A DNA stretch of 64,000 nucleotides. Source: Gibbula magus (taxonomy: Eukaryota; Mollusca; Gastropoda; Trochida; Trochidae). Position numbers and translations under genes: made by a program. Under the pieces are notes generated by a model, which was not told the origin of the DNA, ran no database searches, and saw only the letters and a program-made list of their open reading frames with translations. Positions 21,665-33,888 of this stretch are shown piece by piece (within the stretch, counting starts at the first letter, position 1; every line of letters begins with the position of its first letter). The stretch is from assembly GCA_936450465.1 (NCBI GenBank), contig OW388297.1, forward strand, positions 52,754,989 to 52,818,988, written 5' to 3'.

Positions 21665-23635
21665 TATAGCTAAAATGGATGGAATTATCATGAAACCGCC
21701 CTCATGTTATCAGAAATGAGCGGGCCGCTGCAAATGATAATGGCCCTCTGAGCCTTAACGACGGGCCACTATCAGTGTAGTTGTTAAGTGACGTCAAAGA
21801 GGGTACTGCGTATGGGCGGCTTTGATGTCCCGAACGCTGACAGAAGAAAATGACGTCCGATTGTGTAGGTGCAGCTGAGTCGCTCCGAGAGATTGAACAG
21901 GCGCTTCATAAACCTACTGATACAATTTGGGTTGAAAAGCCGAAATTGAGGAGATTGACAGCGATTTAATTAGATGAAGATGAACTTGATAAACTCCAAA
22001 TTGAAGGAAAATCAGCAAATACTCTGAAGCAAACTTCCTGGGGAATCAAGGCATTTACCGGTAAGTGTGCAAAACTAATAAACTATTGACTCCAACTATT
22101 TTATTTTATAAGTCAAATTTAAGTGGAAACAAATACATTTTTCCTAAAAACTATTGTTCTTCTATATTTCATAGATTGGGCTCTCCGGCGAAATATCAAC
22201 GTGGATTTCCAAAATACAAACGCACTTGACCGTGCCAAAATTCTTAGAAAATTCTATGCGGAGTACAGGACAAAAAAGGCAGAATTACCTACTCCCAGTA
22301 GATTGATTGAGATCTCTAAGAGCAGCTCTTCATAGGACCCTAAAATACCCCCCTTTTCCCAGAAATATTAAAATGATGGCTGACAAAGAATTCATAAGTG
22401 CAAACATTATGTTTGAAGCTCACTGCAAAGCTTACTTTGTTCAGGTAGGAAGATCTCTCAAACACAAGCCATGCATTGAACAAGGTGACATGCACAAATT
22501 GTCTACCTATTTTGGAGATATTGAAAACACAGACCCTACAAGGCTTCAAGAAATGGTTTGGTTTGAACTGTGTTTCTTTCTCGGAGAAGCGGGCGAAAGG
22601 GTTGGAGAAGTTTCACTAAAACTACACTTCAGCTCAGGTGTGACGACAAAAAAAATCATTATCTTACCTTTGCTTCAGCATAACAGACGAAAAAAACAAC
22701 TAAAAAAGGCACTAATCCATCTAACCAGGATTGTTCCGATGTTCGAATCTACGAAAACCAGTCTCCCAAGGATCCAGTTAGAATGTATCTGTTCTACCTG
22801 TCCAAACTGCACTTAGATTGCGATGCCCTGTTTCAGTCTCCCCGGAAGTGTTTCGAGAAAACTGGCGTTTGGTACAACAGTTGTCATCTGGGACACCTTG
22901 GGTACTCTCATGCAGAAGATCTCCAAAGAGGCAGGTTTGTCACAGACATACACTTGTCATTCCGTCAGGGCTTCAACCATAAAGTAACCTGTATCAGGCA
23001 GGTGTTGACACGAAACAAATATGTAACATTACAAAGCACAAGTCTGAGGAGTCTCTGAAACACTACATCTCGGGATCTAGCAGTGCCCAGAAAAGAGCGT
23101 CAAGTGAAATCCTTCAGGGTGTTTTGTTGCCTAAGATGCCAGCTAACAGTTTGGAACAACATCCAGATGCAGGTAATGCTGACCGCCGAGTCTCGATTCA
23201 ACAACATGTTGACATGACCTACGGTTCGTTTGACATCGGTTCGGAATTTCCAAACATTATGGCTCAAAATCCGTATCCCAGTTATCCCGCAGGTAATGTC
23301 AGCTTCCTTACATGTGCAAACGTCAGCAACTGCACCATTAACTACATCGTTTGGCCCAATAGGAACGTCGAAAACTGACGTTATGAGTATTGAGTAGGCC
23401 GGTTAAAATGGTGGATGTAAAGCGAAGGGCAAGGCCAAAGCGAAGGCCAAGGCCGAATGTCGTAAAGTCACAATTCATGTTCCATCACCTAACACTGTTT
23501 CGTCATGTTGTTGTTGCGAGTTTTGTGAAGTAAACTTACAATCAATGTTTGATAGTGTTTTGTGTTTTTATACAAATTCCATCGGGGAGTTAATTGGGCT
23601 CCTGCAAATGATAATGCCCTGAAAAACAAAGTTAC
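21665..23635 (+). mobile_element. Crypton (tyrosine-recombinase) element
   Basis: About 2 kb is present in copy B but absent from copy C, where the flanking GTCATTAGAG segment and the ATTGGCTC segment lie within about 70 bases (near 33,450-33,510). Inside are two direct repeats, TGCAAATGATAATGGCCCT (21,729-21,747) and TGCAAATGATAATGCCCT (23,603-23,620), in the place expected for recombination sites of a Crypton. Next to the left one is an imperfect hairpin, GATAATGGCCC / GGGCCACTATC (21,735-21,773). The interior encodes a broken recombinase of the DUF3504/KIAA1958-like type. The exact insertion boundary is unclear because short flanks next to the direct repeats also fail to match copy C. Confidence 0.75.
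21850..23378 (+). pseudogene. Crypton tyrosine recombinase (DUF3504-like), broken
   Basis: Starting at ATG 21,850, exon 1 (to 22,060) is broken by TAA at 21,967. It ends in a consensus GTAAGT, and exon 2 resumes after TTTCATAG at 22,175, joining KAFT to DWALRRN in frame. Next come DRAKILRKFYAEYRTKKAEL, a frameshift near 22,310, RAALHRTL, KEFISAN, EQGDMHKL, and RLQEMVWFELCFFLG; then another shift near 22,600, KTGVWYN, and a further shift near 22,900. The catalytic-type CHSVRAS (22,949-22,970) and KHYISG (23,058-23,075) segments supply the expected Arg and Tyr of a tyrosine recombinase. The C-terminal part ends at 23,378 with a VSNCTINY motif. Wording and order match vertebrate KIAA1958 and its Crypton relatives. 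At least three frameshifts and one stop make it dead. Confidence 0.85.
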
Positions 23636-23639
23636 CCCA

Positions 23640-24390
23640 ATATTAATCATTGGCTCAAAAGGAGTAAACTACAATAAGAGTCAATTAAATGGGTTAACTT
23701 GAGGCATGTGTAGTTACTTCCAATGGAAAAATAAAAGCTAAAATTGATGTTTTAAAAGTTGCTACACTAATGCTATCACAACCGCATATCACAACTATTG
23801 GCTGGCTCTTCAGGAAACTAGATATTGTTTCAAAATTTAATAGACATGTGGTGCTGAGTCTAAAACAGCTTTTCAGCTTAACTTGAATTAAGTATAAGTA
23901 TAAGTATAATTCAAGAAAGATAAATTTCAAACTTAACTCGGATATGACAGAATAAGAGTATAATAAAGATGTCAGGTAGATGTTGAAATTCATATGACGT
24001 AAAACATACTGCTTATTTATAACTTCGTTTGTTATTGAACATTTACCTTGTGTATAATTAACATAGTGTTGCTTGACAGAATTATACTCATGGGCTATAA
24101 ACAATCAAATCATCTACTTCTTACAATAAGTACTTGTTATAACATGCAATTTAATCTCTTTTTGAAGGAAGGTTTAATCAGCTTGCATTTCTATCGAGTT
24201 AAAGTTAAAGAGCCTATTTAGGATCGGTTTTACAATATCATCCTTTAATGTTTTCAAATTAGAGTCTGCTACACTTGCAGTACAGCTTTATTTTAATTAA
24301 ATAAGTTTTCAGTACAAGCAATTACTATTATATTTGGCTCTTTTCAATCTAAACAATTAGTGTAATTACATGCACTATTCTTATTTATTG
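23640..24390 (+). other. Right end of unit B, non-coding
   Basis: This aligns with 33,500-33,880 and, after a TIR insertion in copy C, with 34,580-34,970. It contains a small hairpin near 23,884-23,918 (CTTGAATTA, three AAGTAT repeats, TAATTCAAG). A 136-codon minus-strand frame (23,694-24,104) is not maintained in copy C, so I do not call it a gene. Confidence 0.5.
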
Positions 24391-24719
24391 ATTGGTTGAG
24401 TCTTATTCGAAATTCTTCTTTTCTTCATTCTTGAATCAATATAATGTGCAGCAGAATATCATTTGGAGACTGGTACATGAACTCGCCGATTGTGATAACC
24501 TTAATTTGTTAACCATACCAATTTTAGATTCGTAGATCAATTATCCAATATACAGTGATTGGAGAAGGGAAATAACATATGACCAAACAGCTAGTGTATG
24601 AAAATATAATATTCCAAAGTATGTCTTTCGGCCACCATTTTTAGAAGATCAATTTTTCTTTTTATTTTCTGGAGCAGGTATTGTTGACTAATTGTAATGT
24701 GTAAATCCATAATGGAACG

Positions 24720-25000
24720 AATATGCTTAAAATCCATTTGGAGACTGGTACCCCTGTTGCCTTGACTCCATCATCATGAGAAACTGGTGAACAAAACACT
24801 ATCAGACGTGACAACTTCTTTGATCGCAGGATACAACAATCTTGAAATATCACGAATGCAATCAAGGCAGGGAAAAGTGTTACATGCTTACTGGTGTTAC
24901 CTTATCTGTTAGTTATAAGGAGTCGACTATTGGTGATTCGAGTCAGTGTCTTCCATTTATCCCAAGTTGAAATTGACATCATTACCATAAACAAAAAATA
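24720..25000 (+). other. Conserved block L, copy C (forward)
   Basis: It matches 12,170-12,500: CCATTTGGAGACTGGTAC, CGAATGCAATCAAGGCA, GGAGTCGACTATTGGTGATTCG and CCAAGTTGAAATTGACATC. A deletion relative to copy B removes the GACACCAACTGATCAATG segment. The short LVNKTLSDVT..YNNLE.SRMQSRQG frame is retained. Confidence 0.55.
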
Positions 25001-26130
25001 AATTACTTGAGAAATTAATTGCAATATAATCATTGCATATTCGTCTATCATTTCGTTGGTTATCTGGATTTAGGGTCAAAATGTGAATGTTATCAAAGAT
25101 ATATATTATTATCATTTTGTATATGACAGTGGTTAAATGTCTTTGGAATTTGTGAAATATTCAAATTGATATATTTGACTTTTGAGTCTGATTTTGCTTT
25201 GAGGTGAAGCTAGAGGCAATGGTGTGATGATGTTATCTATTTTATTGTAATGATTTTGTAATCCCAAATGCATAAACTAGTAACATACATATAGTTTTTG
25301 ATCTCGGAATTGGCCTACAGTGTCATACATAATCATTTTGAAACTATGGCCATCATGCTTTTTTTAAACTAGGTAAACTGGCAGTAGATCAAAAGCTTTT
25401 TATCTTCAAGATAAATATTACATCATAGCAATACAAGAGATGCTTATCTATACAGTTATGGTTACTTTGCTTCAAATCTATCCATTTACACTAAACCTCA
25501 TAGTTTAGGTTTCTATTGATCTTATATTATATTTTAGATACAAACGCTTGTATCGCTGTTACTTACACACTATGTCGTTTAAGTGATCCTCAGTGGACAA
25601 GTACTTAATTTATTTATCTTTTTAGTACTAAATTCCACAACCTCTCACATGGTTAGATCAAGGTATCATAAACTTTTATTTGTGATGAAGCTTATGAAAA
25701 TGTCAAGAGAGTGGTTGGATGCTCTGAATATGAAAACTCATTTTACTAAGGGTAGTTATAATTATTTTGTTAGCGTGATACCGATTTCTACAGATTATAT
25801 GATGCAATGAACCATATCATAACGATTCGACTTTCTTAAATACTAGAAACAAGAGACCAAATACAGGGATTTACTATATTTAATGCTCATAAACGATTGG
25901 TAGTTTTTTCCCCTATTTGAAACACAATGCACATTTACGAATATTTGTGTTACTGCTACTTTATGCTACTGCTAATTCATGTTACTTCAATTTGTTCACC
26001 AAATCATAAATGTAATGGTAAATGTATTGTGCTTTTCATATGGCCAATGCTATTTCTATTTCTATTGCCATCTATTACTCAGCCAAAAAGGAAAACTGAT
26101 ATTATACTTTATTGAACATCAGTTATTATC

Positions 26131-26682
26131 CCCCGCCACAACGTCCGTCTGTCTGTCTGTCCGTCTGTGCGTCCGGGCGTTTTCATTCCGGCCTCCAACT
26201 TAAAAACTATTCAATGTATTTTGCTGAAACTTTGTACAGGTATCAACCAAGTAGTCTAGATGTGCCTTTTGCTATATAGAAATTTGAGAATATTTTTGTT
26301 TACGACTGCAAACAGTCTGGACTTAGTTTTCCCTCTTCTTGGTTCTATATTCCGGCCTCAAACTTCAAAACTATTCAATATTCTTCCTGAGCGACGTCTA
26401 GAGGTGTAACGATACAGAGCGGTTGCGATACAATACATATACCAATATTGGGGTCGTGATAGGATATGTATCCCCATACATTTCAATTATTTACAGTACA
26501 ACTTAGAATACAGCCAAGGTATATTTTAAAACTGGATGACCTTATTCTTCCCAAATTAGATGAGATTGAGTTATAACAATTTAAATTTAGTAGTAGTAAG
26601 TAAATGCATTATATATTCAAAATGCATATTATATATTCAAAATTCCTACATGGCGGGCGATATGGCCAACTCTGTCTGCTTG
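26131..26682 (+). mobile_element. CCCCGCC-ended molluscan-type repeat in copy C
   Basis: Copies A and B read CAGTTATTATCATTGACC-like sequence here. In C the sequence is split by about 550 bases flanked by a TTATC duplication (26,126-26,130 and 26,683-26,687). The insert starts CCCCGCCACAACGTCCG with a CGTCTGTC microsatellite, then has TTCCGGCCTC twice followed by AAACTTCAAAACTATTCAAT-like text. It contains a GGCGGGCG segment near its right end, inverted relative to the left. A related copy in the opposite orientation ends GGGCGGGGATAATTAT near 58,300. Confidence 0.7.
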
Positions 26683-27739
26683 TTATCATTGAACCAGATT
26701 ATGGTTGCCCAGGGTAAATGTTGACAACAGCACGTTGTGATAAGATCATCGATGTATGGGTATTATTTAGAATCGTCTATAGTGCCATAATGTATTCTGA
26801 CCAAGGATGATAAATACTCATCCGAATACAAACACTTTACTCTGTGTCAGCACGAGTCACTACATATTAATCTTGTGGGATCTCTTTTATCTCCATGAAG
26901 CTCAGTTTAATTACAGGACGTGCTTCTTGGACGAATTGTACTCAGAACAATGATGACTTTGTAATTCGATAAAAACAGCTCTACTAAATGGATCGATTTG
27001 TATTTCGCGACGGTTCTTTTCAGCCTCTTCTTTTTAAAATATTGGCTTTGATAACATCCCAATGTGTATGACTAGTTGTTTTTTTTCATTCACAAACTGA
27101 GACAGCATTTGAACATGGAAAACACTTGTTTAACGCAATCTGAGGGTTGGTTTAGATACCTAGTTAAAGGTTCCTGGTAATCGGTTTAATAGAAGTAAAA
27201 TGTTTTTGCAATAAATATGTCTCCCTTATGATGATATCTCAATTAACCGCGTATCTAGGTTTCCTGACCAGTTGCATGCAGACAAAACTAATGGCAACTG
27301 ATAGGAATAAGAACAGTATAATCAACAAATCGACACAAATATGTAAATTCATTATTACACCAATTTGTCAGTACAAACATTGATAATATTAGGGCTCAAT
27401 CTGTATCTCATCTATGTGAAATTTGCTTGTTGTTGACATAAATATAACTTATAACTTATAACATGTACTCATCAGTGTATGTTATTAATGATATGACATA
27501 TTAACTTCATGAACAAAGTTTCAGTATCAAATACAAAATGGTGGTAAAAAGCTATTACAATTAGCATGACTTTAATGAATCGAAACATCGGCCATTAATC
27601 AAAGACTGAATGAATGTATACTTCTTCCTAACCTGTAATCAAAACAACATAAACATGAGTATCAACTGAATATATTGGGTAAAGCCTGTGGTGAATCAAG
27701 ATGAAACAGAGAATTACACAGCAAAAAGGAGAACAGCTG

Positions 27740-27975
27740 CTCGAAACTGCATCATTAAGTCCTTAATCACATTGTTGAAAACCTTCTTACAATAATGTGA
27801 AATGCCTTTTTAAAGATATGGGATTCTCTTTAGAAAAGCTGAAAGAGCTGGCTTTATCAAATTGGGCATTACGAGGCAATGTATATTGATTAAGCATAAT
27901 GGCAAAGGAATTATTTCCAAATTTAAGAGGAATCAAAGGAAAACATGCGCCACAAACAATATGAATGTCCATCTA
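27740..27975 (-). other. Conserved block M, copy C
   Basis: The minus strand is open for 61 codons (27,787-27,972) through this copy of block M, with CFPLIPLKFGNNSFAIMLNQ at the start. The equivalent region of copy A is open in a different frame, and copy B is closed. That does not support selection on a protein. It lies just before R1, as in A and B. Confidence 0.5.
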
Positions 27976-28019
27976 AGTTCTGTGCATGATATCATGACAT
28001 AGGCCGAACAATTTGTTAC

Positions 28020-28540
28020 TTTAAATGCGCTGGGGCACGTTTTTGCGTATCCTGTTTTCTCAAAGTTGACATTTATTATTTAGGTTTATACAATATATCG
28101 CTCCGTTAATGATTAAACATCTCATTAAACGACCAAAAAAGCTGTACTCATAGAAACCGGTTATCGGTTATCATATTGGAAGTATGTGGTTCGACATATA
28201 CAGTGACAGTGATGTGGACCTCTTCAGGTTGAGAGGTAGATGTTTAGGTCTCATGAGAAATTGAGAGTTCGTGGAGACAGCACGTTGGTTGCCCATTTCT
28301 CTAAGTGTTTAAGTATCACTCCACCAGTGAGACCACTTGAACTACCTTTGAGCGGCCATTTAAACGTGAACACATTAAAACGGCCGTTAGATGGGATATG
28401 GACTCGCATGGCTTCAACGAACCATGTACATTCGTTTTCGGACTCTTTTTATTTTTTATTTTTATATTGGAAACACCTACTTATAACTTGTTTCGAGCAC
28501 CTTAAGTCAGTTAGAAAATCGTGCTATAGCGCCTTAAAGG
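28020..28540 (+). mobile_element. R1 TIR element, copy C
   Basis: It begins TTAAATGCGCTGGGGCACG and ends CGTGCTATAGCGCCTTAAAGG, so both inverted tips are readable. The GGTCTCATGAGAA, GCCCATTTCTCT and ACCATGTACATTCGTTTT landmarks are present. Length is about 520 bases. The 101-codon plus-strand frame across it (28,240-28,545) is not shared by other R1 copies. Confidence 0.65.
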
Positions 28541-28788
28541 GTTGAAGAAAATGTACATGCATATTATATTAACATTGGTATACGAGCACTCCTAGAAAAC
28601 GAATAAGACTGTTTACATTCCTGATGGTTGTTGTACAATCCATGTAAGTATCGCTCGTACATCTAACACGAGTCATGACTCATAGAAACGTGGTTTAACG
28701 TACACATACATGTATATTATATCAGATACGTGCTTGCTTTAGTGAATGATCTGACATTATATTTTCAAATTCTTATTTTGTAAAAATC

Positions 28789-29286
28789 TTAAAGGTGCAT
28801 CCATTGTGTTTCATAAAATTGTATTTGGCTTTAATACGTTCCAACACACCATATGTGCTGTTTACAATACACACAAAATCACTCAGCTTGCATATTCATC
28901 CCCAATCGCCAAACATATCATAATTACTAGTTTCAAATTAAAATCGAGTAACATCATTATACATGTGCAGAAACCGAAAGTGCACGTCCTATTTACATGC
29001 ACAGTAGTTATATGACCTATTGAACAGTATCAACCCAAATCTGTTAGTTTGTCTGGTTTAAATAAGATTCCAAAATTACGTTTGACTCACTGGCGCGCGC
29101 CACACGCGGTGCATTGTCCGGTTTTCGATCAGAAATCGATACTTTTACCTTCATATCGTCAATATACTAAGTCGATTATCATCAAAATGGTAGTTTTAGG
29201 TAACAGTTGGTACTTCTCGATAAAATAAGACCATTTATAACGTTTGGCATATTTGACCCTCAACAACATAATGGATGTACCTTTAA
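28789..29286. mobile_element. TIR element (MITE-like) in copy C
   Basis: The left end TTAAAGGTGCATCCATTGTGTT is inverted at the right end as ATAATGGATGTACCTTTAA. Copy B (near 16,570) has AAATCTGAAAAAGGTAATAC with no insert, and copy C reads AAATCT-element-AAAAGGTAATGC. About 500 bases, with a GC-rich spot GGCGCGCGCCACACGCGG near 29,090. No transposase frame, so non-autonomous. Superfamily uncertain. Confidence 0.75.
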
Positions 29287-30443
29287 AAAGGTAATGCGAT
29301 CAAAATCATGTGTGACCATTTGGTCAAACTTATCATAAATACATTTTAAGGATAGGTTACCGTTTTAAGTTTGTAATAAGTTCAACTGTAAAATTGAGTT
29401 AATGTTTTGTGTCACTAGAACATTCAAAAAATAATTTCATGAATAAGGTGCAGTAAGGAGAGTGCATAATAACAAAGAACATCATTTCAAGATTTTTCAA
29501 ACGTATGCAATAAACACTATGAACGCTGTTACTGTTACTACCCGTTGACTAAGTTTAAATTCTGTACATGATGTCCTTACATCTTAGCAGACTAAACGAG
29601 GCTAGACAAAACTGACATGTCATTTGAAGGCTTACCAAATACGAGCTACTGCTACAACACTACTAGAAAAGGAATGTGAATGTTTGCATTGGCATTGCTT
29701 GTTGTATAATCAATAACTACTCCTCATACATCTTACATGAGCCATGATTCATAGAAACGTTAGCAGTGGCACAATGCACAACGAATAAAAGAATTGCACT
29801 TTCTAATGTTATAGGGGATACACTATAAACTATACCATATTCTTATAAACTATTGAAAATAAAGTAACCAACTTCATTCTAAATCATAACACACCATTTT
29901 AACAAAAGTTTTAAGTTCCTATCGACTATGTAAAATGAAGAAACTATCATCATATTTAATAATACACAAAGTATTCTGCACTGTGAACGTTTCATGCACT
30001 ATTCTCTTCCAATACAGATAATTATTTTCTATTGCTACGGCTTAACTATACATCTTATAAATTTATTTTTAAAAATGGCAAATTTGGGAAAATAATATTA
30101 TGCAATAAACATGATATAGCGCCTTTAATATTGTCTCAAATATTAGCAGTGTTTAATCATAATTCACAAGCAAGTTACAATTATGTGTATAAGCGTGTGT
30201 AATACACTTGATATCCATTTATCATGGTACACAGCTTTTGGGGATTATGATGTAATACTTGACTTGACAGGGAAATTGTTTTCTATAAAGTTTCAGTGAC
30301 TCATTAAAGGCTGTTAAGATATAAATTTACCTATGAAGAAACATTCTTGCAAATGACTTCCAAAGGGAAAAATCCATTTTGTGAACACTTTATGGAACTG
30401 TGATTGTTGCCTAAGGATAATATCAGATGATGCTTAAACAATT

Positions 30444-30640
30444 CGGTATATTGCTATTGATATGATGTTTTGTATTGTGCCATTTTATTTTTTAAAATCC
30501 GGTATAATAAGTAGAGTAAATAGGCCAAAATTCAAAATCCGGTATATTGCTATTGATATTATGTTTTGCATTGTGCCATTTCATTTTTTTAAAATCCGGT
30601 ATAATAAGTAGAGTAAATAGTCCAACATTCAAGATCTGAT
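30444..30640 (+). repeat. Local tandem duplication, 96-bp period
   Basis: The segment CGGTATATTGCTATTGATAT...AAAATCCGGTATAATAAGTAGAGTAAATAG occurs twice in a row with a 96-base step (30,444 and 30,540). Copy B at 17,790-17,880 has it once. The two halves differ at a few bases, so the duplication is not brand new. Confidence 0.85.
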
Positions 30641-31859
30641 AATTTCTCAACAAGTCGATACGGCAATTCATCACCCCAACATAAAGTTATGCCTTATTCT
30701 AAAAGTAACTGAAATATGGCTTCGAAACATTTGAAAATGAGTGTAAAAATACTATGGATGGATGGATTCTATATCATTAAAAAAAAGTGTTTGTATTTGC
30801 AATATGAGAACATTAACATAGAATGGTGTCTAATTCGAGTCCAACTGATTCAATTAATGAATTTATATCACGGAAATCAGTGTTTGCTAAATCAAAAGTT
30901 GTGGGAAATTTGGTATAGAGATATGAATACACGTACTTGATAATAATCTGTAGATATACAAGTAATATTCATGAATTGTGAAACTCTGAAATATGGGTTA
31001 TGAAGATTATTTCACCAGGGGGGTCAACGTCAGAGCCATAATGTTAATAAGTGAGTAATTATAGTACTCAAGGATTATCGAATTAAGAAATAGCCATATA
31101 ACTAACTATAACAAGCACTCATCAGTATTTGTTTGGAACGGTGTAATATAAATGTAAGTGTTTAGATGGAATATTCATGTATTTAGAATAAATTATGCGT
31201 TTATATGTCTAATGTGATATCAATTTTTTTGCAAAATCAACATGGGTGACCAAATCGAGTTATACTCAACATGCGATTTAGTATAATATCAACTGATAAG
31301 TGATTGTGCGAGTTTGTCATAAAACATGGTAATCACGTTTAGTTTCAACAGGAAAATTCATTAAAATGTTAAATGAAAATATAAATGTATGTATCTCTAG
31401 AACGGTATTACAATTTTCAAATGTCAATATGTTATTTTATCAATAAATATGTTCTATTCTTTGTTGACAATGTTATGTTGATGTATTTCCAATAATACCA
31501 GTAATCATTACCTTACTTTTGGGAATAGTTTCTTAAATGGTTTACAGCTAGACTCATGACAATGTTGTTTTTGTAAACCGTAATGACATTAGTGCCATTC
31601 ATATTTGTAATTGTTAAAGAAAATAATATTTGATGAACAATGACAATGATCTTAACAAACGAAGACATTTTTAAAGGTGGCAAAATGGATTTGTCTCTCT
31701 TCAACGAAATCAGATTCAAATGAAACAAATGAACATTTTCACAAACTGATCTATCTACCTGGCATTCAGCTCAATATCAACAAATTAGATGTTTAATCAG
31801 AAATAATATAGCCTGATTGATCCCTTTGAAATGTCAAATAAGAAGGCCTTTGAATAATT

Positions 31860-32290
31860 TGATAATAATCTTTTCTTGACAATTCACATTGGAACCAGAA
31901 TGTAGATTACTAAGGAAATGGTCGACAAATTCAATCAATAATAATCTATTATTCCTTTGCAAATTGATTTGTCTGGTAAAGATATCAATTTCAACTTGCG
32001 ATAAGTGGTAGACACTGACACGAATCTCCAACAGAGGTCTCCTGATTAACTCACAGATAAAGCATTGATCAGTTGGTGTCAATATCATGTCTAACACCAG
32101 TTAACATGTAACACTAATCCCTGCCTTGATTGCATTCGTGGTGTGTCCAGATTGTCATATCCTCCTATAAAAGCAATGGTCACGTTTGATGGTGTATGGT
32201 TCACCAGTTATCATGACGATGGAGTCAATGGCCTATCAAGGCAATACCTGTACCAGTCTCTAAATGGATTTCCATCATATTCATTTCACT
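31860..32290 (-). other. Conserved block L, copy C (inverted)
   Basis: This minus-strand copy carries an 87-codon open frame (31,834-32,097) reading MLDMILTPTDQCFICELI, then EIRVSVYHLSQ and DIFTRQI. The upstream in-frame stop is at GTTAAC near 32,101; copies B-inverted and D have GCTTAC or GTTTAC there and stay open somewhat longer. It is the longest version of this frame in the window, but it still lacks identifiable domains or exon partners. Confidence 0.5.
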
Positions 32291-33888
32291 GTTGAATGAC
32301 ATATGAAACTTATTCAATAATGTCAACTCCAAGAATGGTGAAAAACAGATTACCTTCTAAAATTTACAATTTACAATCACTTTCGAACTTAGATAAAATA
32401 TCCGGCCCCTCACAATAACATGGTCCATAAAATCCATAAACTCTCTGAAGAATCTAATGATATCATGATGAAATGAATCATGAAAAGCCATACAATAGTT
32501 AATACATTTCAAATGTTAGATTAAACTAATACACTTCATGACAATTAGGCCTATATCAAAACCAATCTCTTCCAATGATAATCGGTTTTCTGGACACCCA
32601 ATCTTGTGGAAAATATCCAAAATCTCTCAACAACATGATTGTAATAATCTCATGAATGTTAATAACAGTTGGCTTGTTAAGCATATATGGTTTTAATATG
32701 TTGTATTGACTTTTTTGAGGCTCATACAATGAAGCAGTATTTCTTTCTTATTCGGTTGTTTGGTATTTATTAAATGACTGCCCTATTGTTTTTTTAATTT
32801 ATTTTTGAAAATCATTCATTATGAAATTGTTGAATATTATATATATATATATTGTTGATATTACACTTCCCTCCCATTATGTCTTTATATAAACTAAATC
32901 TATAATAGTTCATTCTAAAAACAAGACATAATAGTCATATATTCCTCTATTTCTTCTTTATCATTATGATACTTACAATTGATAAATTACTAACAGATAA
33001 TATGATGAAATTACAAATCATTAACATCCACCACTGAAATTATATATCAGAGGTTATTTACAATTGTAGAGATTATTAACATTCACAACAGTCTAAAGCT
33101 CCTATACACCTTTAAATGAAATGCTTGTTAATAACCGTTGTTTAACAATAGCAGGTTTAATGTGTGACTGCATAACACCTATAAAACGCGAGCTCCATAC
33201 CACACAAAATTGAAATTAAACTCCAATTTACAAATGTCCTTTATGAAAGTTGCCTCTAAGTCTGTACTGCACTTCAAGAACCTCTACCAATTAGAACAAA
33301 ATCAATTCACATATTGATATACAAATGCCAATCCTTCAAACTCGATCTCTCAGTGCAGTTCCATTTTCTTTTGTAATTGGGCCGTGTTGTCAAGTACAGA
33401 GTCATCATTGCTCTGTTTGCAGATCTGCCATCAAACATTTCCTGTCATTAGAGGGTACTTCCTGAAGACAGAAGAACCTCTTCATGAAGGACAAACAATT
33501 ATTGGCTCGAAAGGATTAAAAGGCACAACTAAAATAAGAGCCAATGGAATTAAATGGGGGAAATTGAGGCATATTTAGTTACTACCAATGCAAACATAAA
33601 AGCCAAAATTGATGTTTTAAAAGTTGCTTCATTTGTAGTCAAAACCGAATATCACAACTACTGTAATTTCAGGAAACTAGATCTTGTAACAAAATTGAAT
33701 AGACATGTGGTGCTGAGTTTACAACAGCTTTTCAGCCTAACCCGAATTCCAAAGTATTCAAGAAAGATAACTCTGATATAAGGATTCTTTCAATTAGTAC
33801 TTGTTATAGCATGTAATTGAATCTTTCTTTGAAGGAAGGCTTAATCAGGTTGCCTTTCAATCGAGTTGTTGTTAAAGAGTCAAAACAT

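Larger units (their letters stand above)
11630..24390 (+). repeat. Tandem segmental duplication, copy B
   Basis: Copy B aligns in order with copy C (24,390-34,970). Matching points (B/C) are the AGATTCGTAGATCAATTATC segment 11,980/24,528; GGAGTCGACTATTGGTGATTCG 12,398/24,919; the TTACTTTGCTTC segment 12,925/25,463; TAGAAAACGAAT 15,541/28,592; TATGGCTTC 17,980/30,715; TCTCTAGAACGGTAT 18,641/31,394; CTAACACCAGT 20,190/32,092; TAATTGGGCC 21,558/33,375; ATTGATGTTTTAAAAGTTGCT 23,738/33,608. Extra sequence in B is accounted for by insertions listed separately. No gene was recognised. The duplication is old enough for obvious divergence in every block. Confidence 0.85.

Noticed and set aside
22340..22549. 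69-codon minus-strand frame
   Set aside because: It is a shadow of the Crypton recombinase coded on the plus strand.
23694..24104. 136-codon minus-strand open frame
   Set aside because: The paralogous sequence in copy C (33,540-33,880) does not keep the frame, and the peptide has no recognisable features.
26143..26175. CGTCTGTC microsatellite as an independent feature
   Set aside because: It is an integral part of the CCCCGCC-ended repeat inserted at 26,131.
28240..28545. 101-codon frame in copy C
   Set aside because: It lies within an R1 element, and other R1 copies do not keep it.
32842..32862. Short AT dinucleotide run
   Set aside because: Ordinary low-complexity sequence of about 20 bases with no sign of function.
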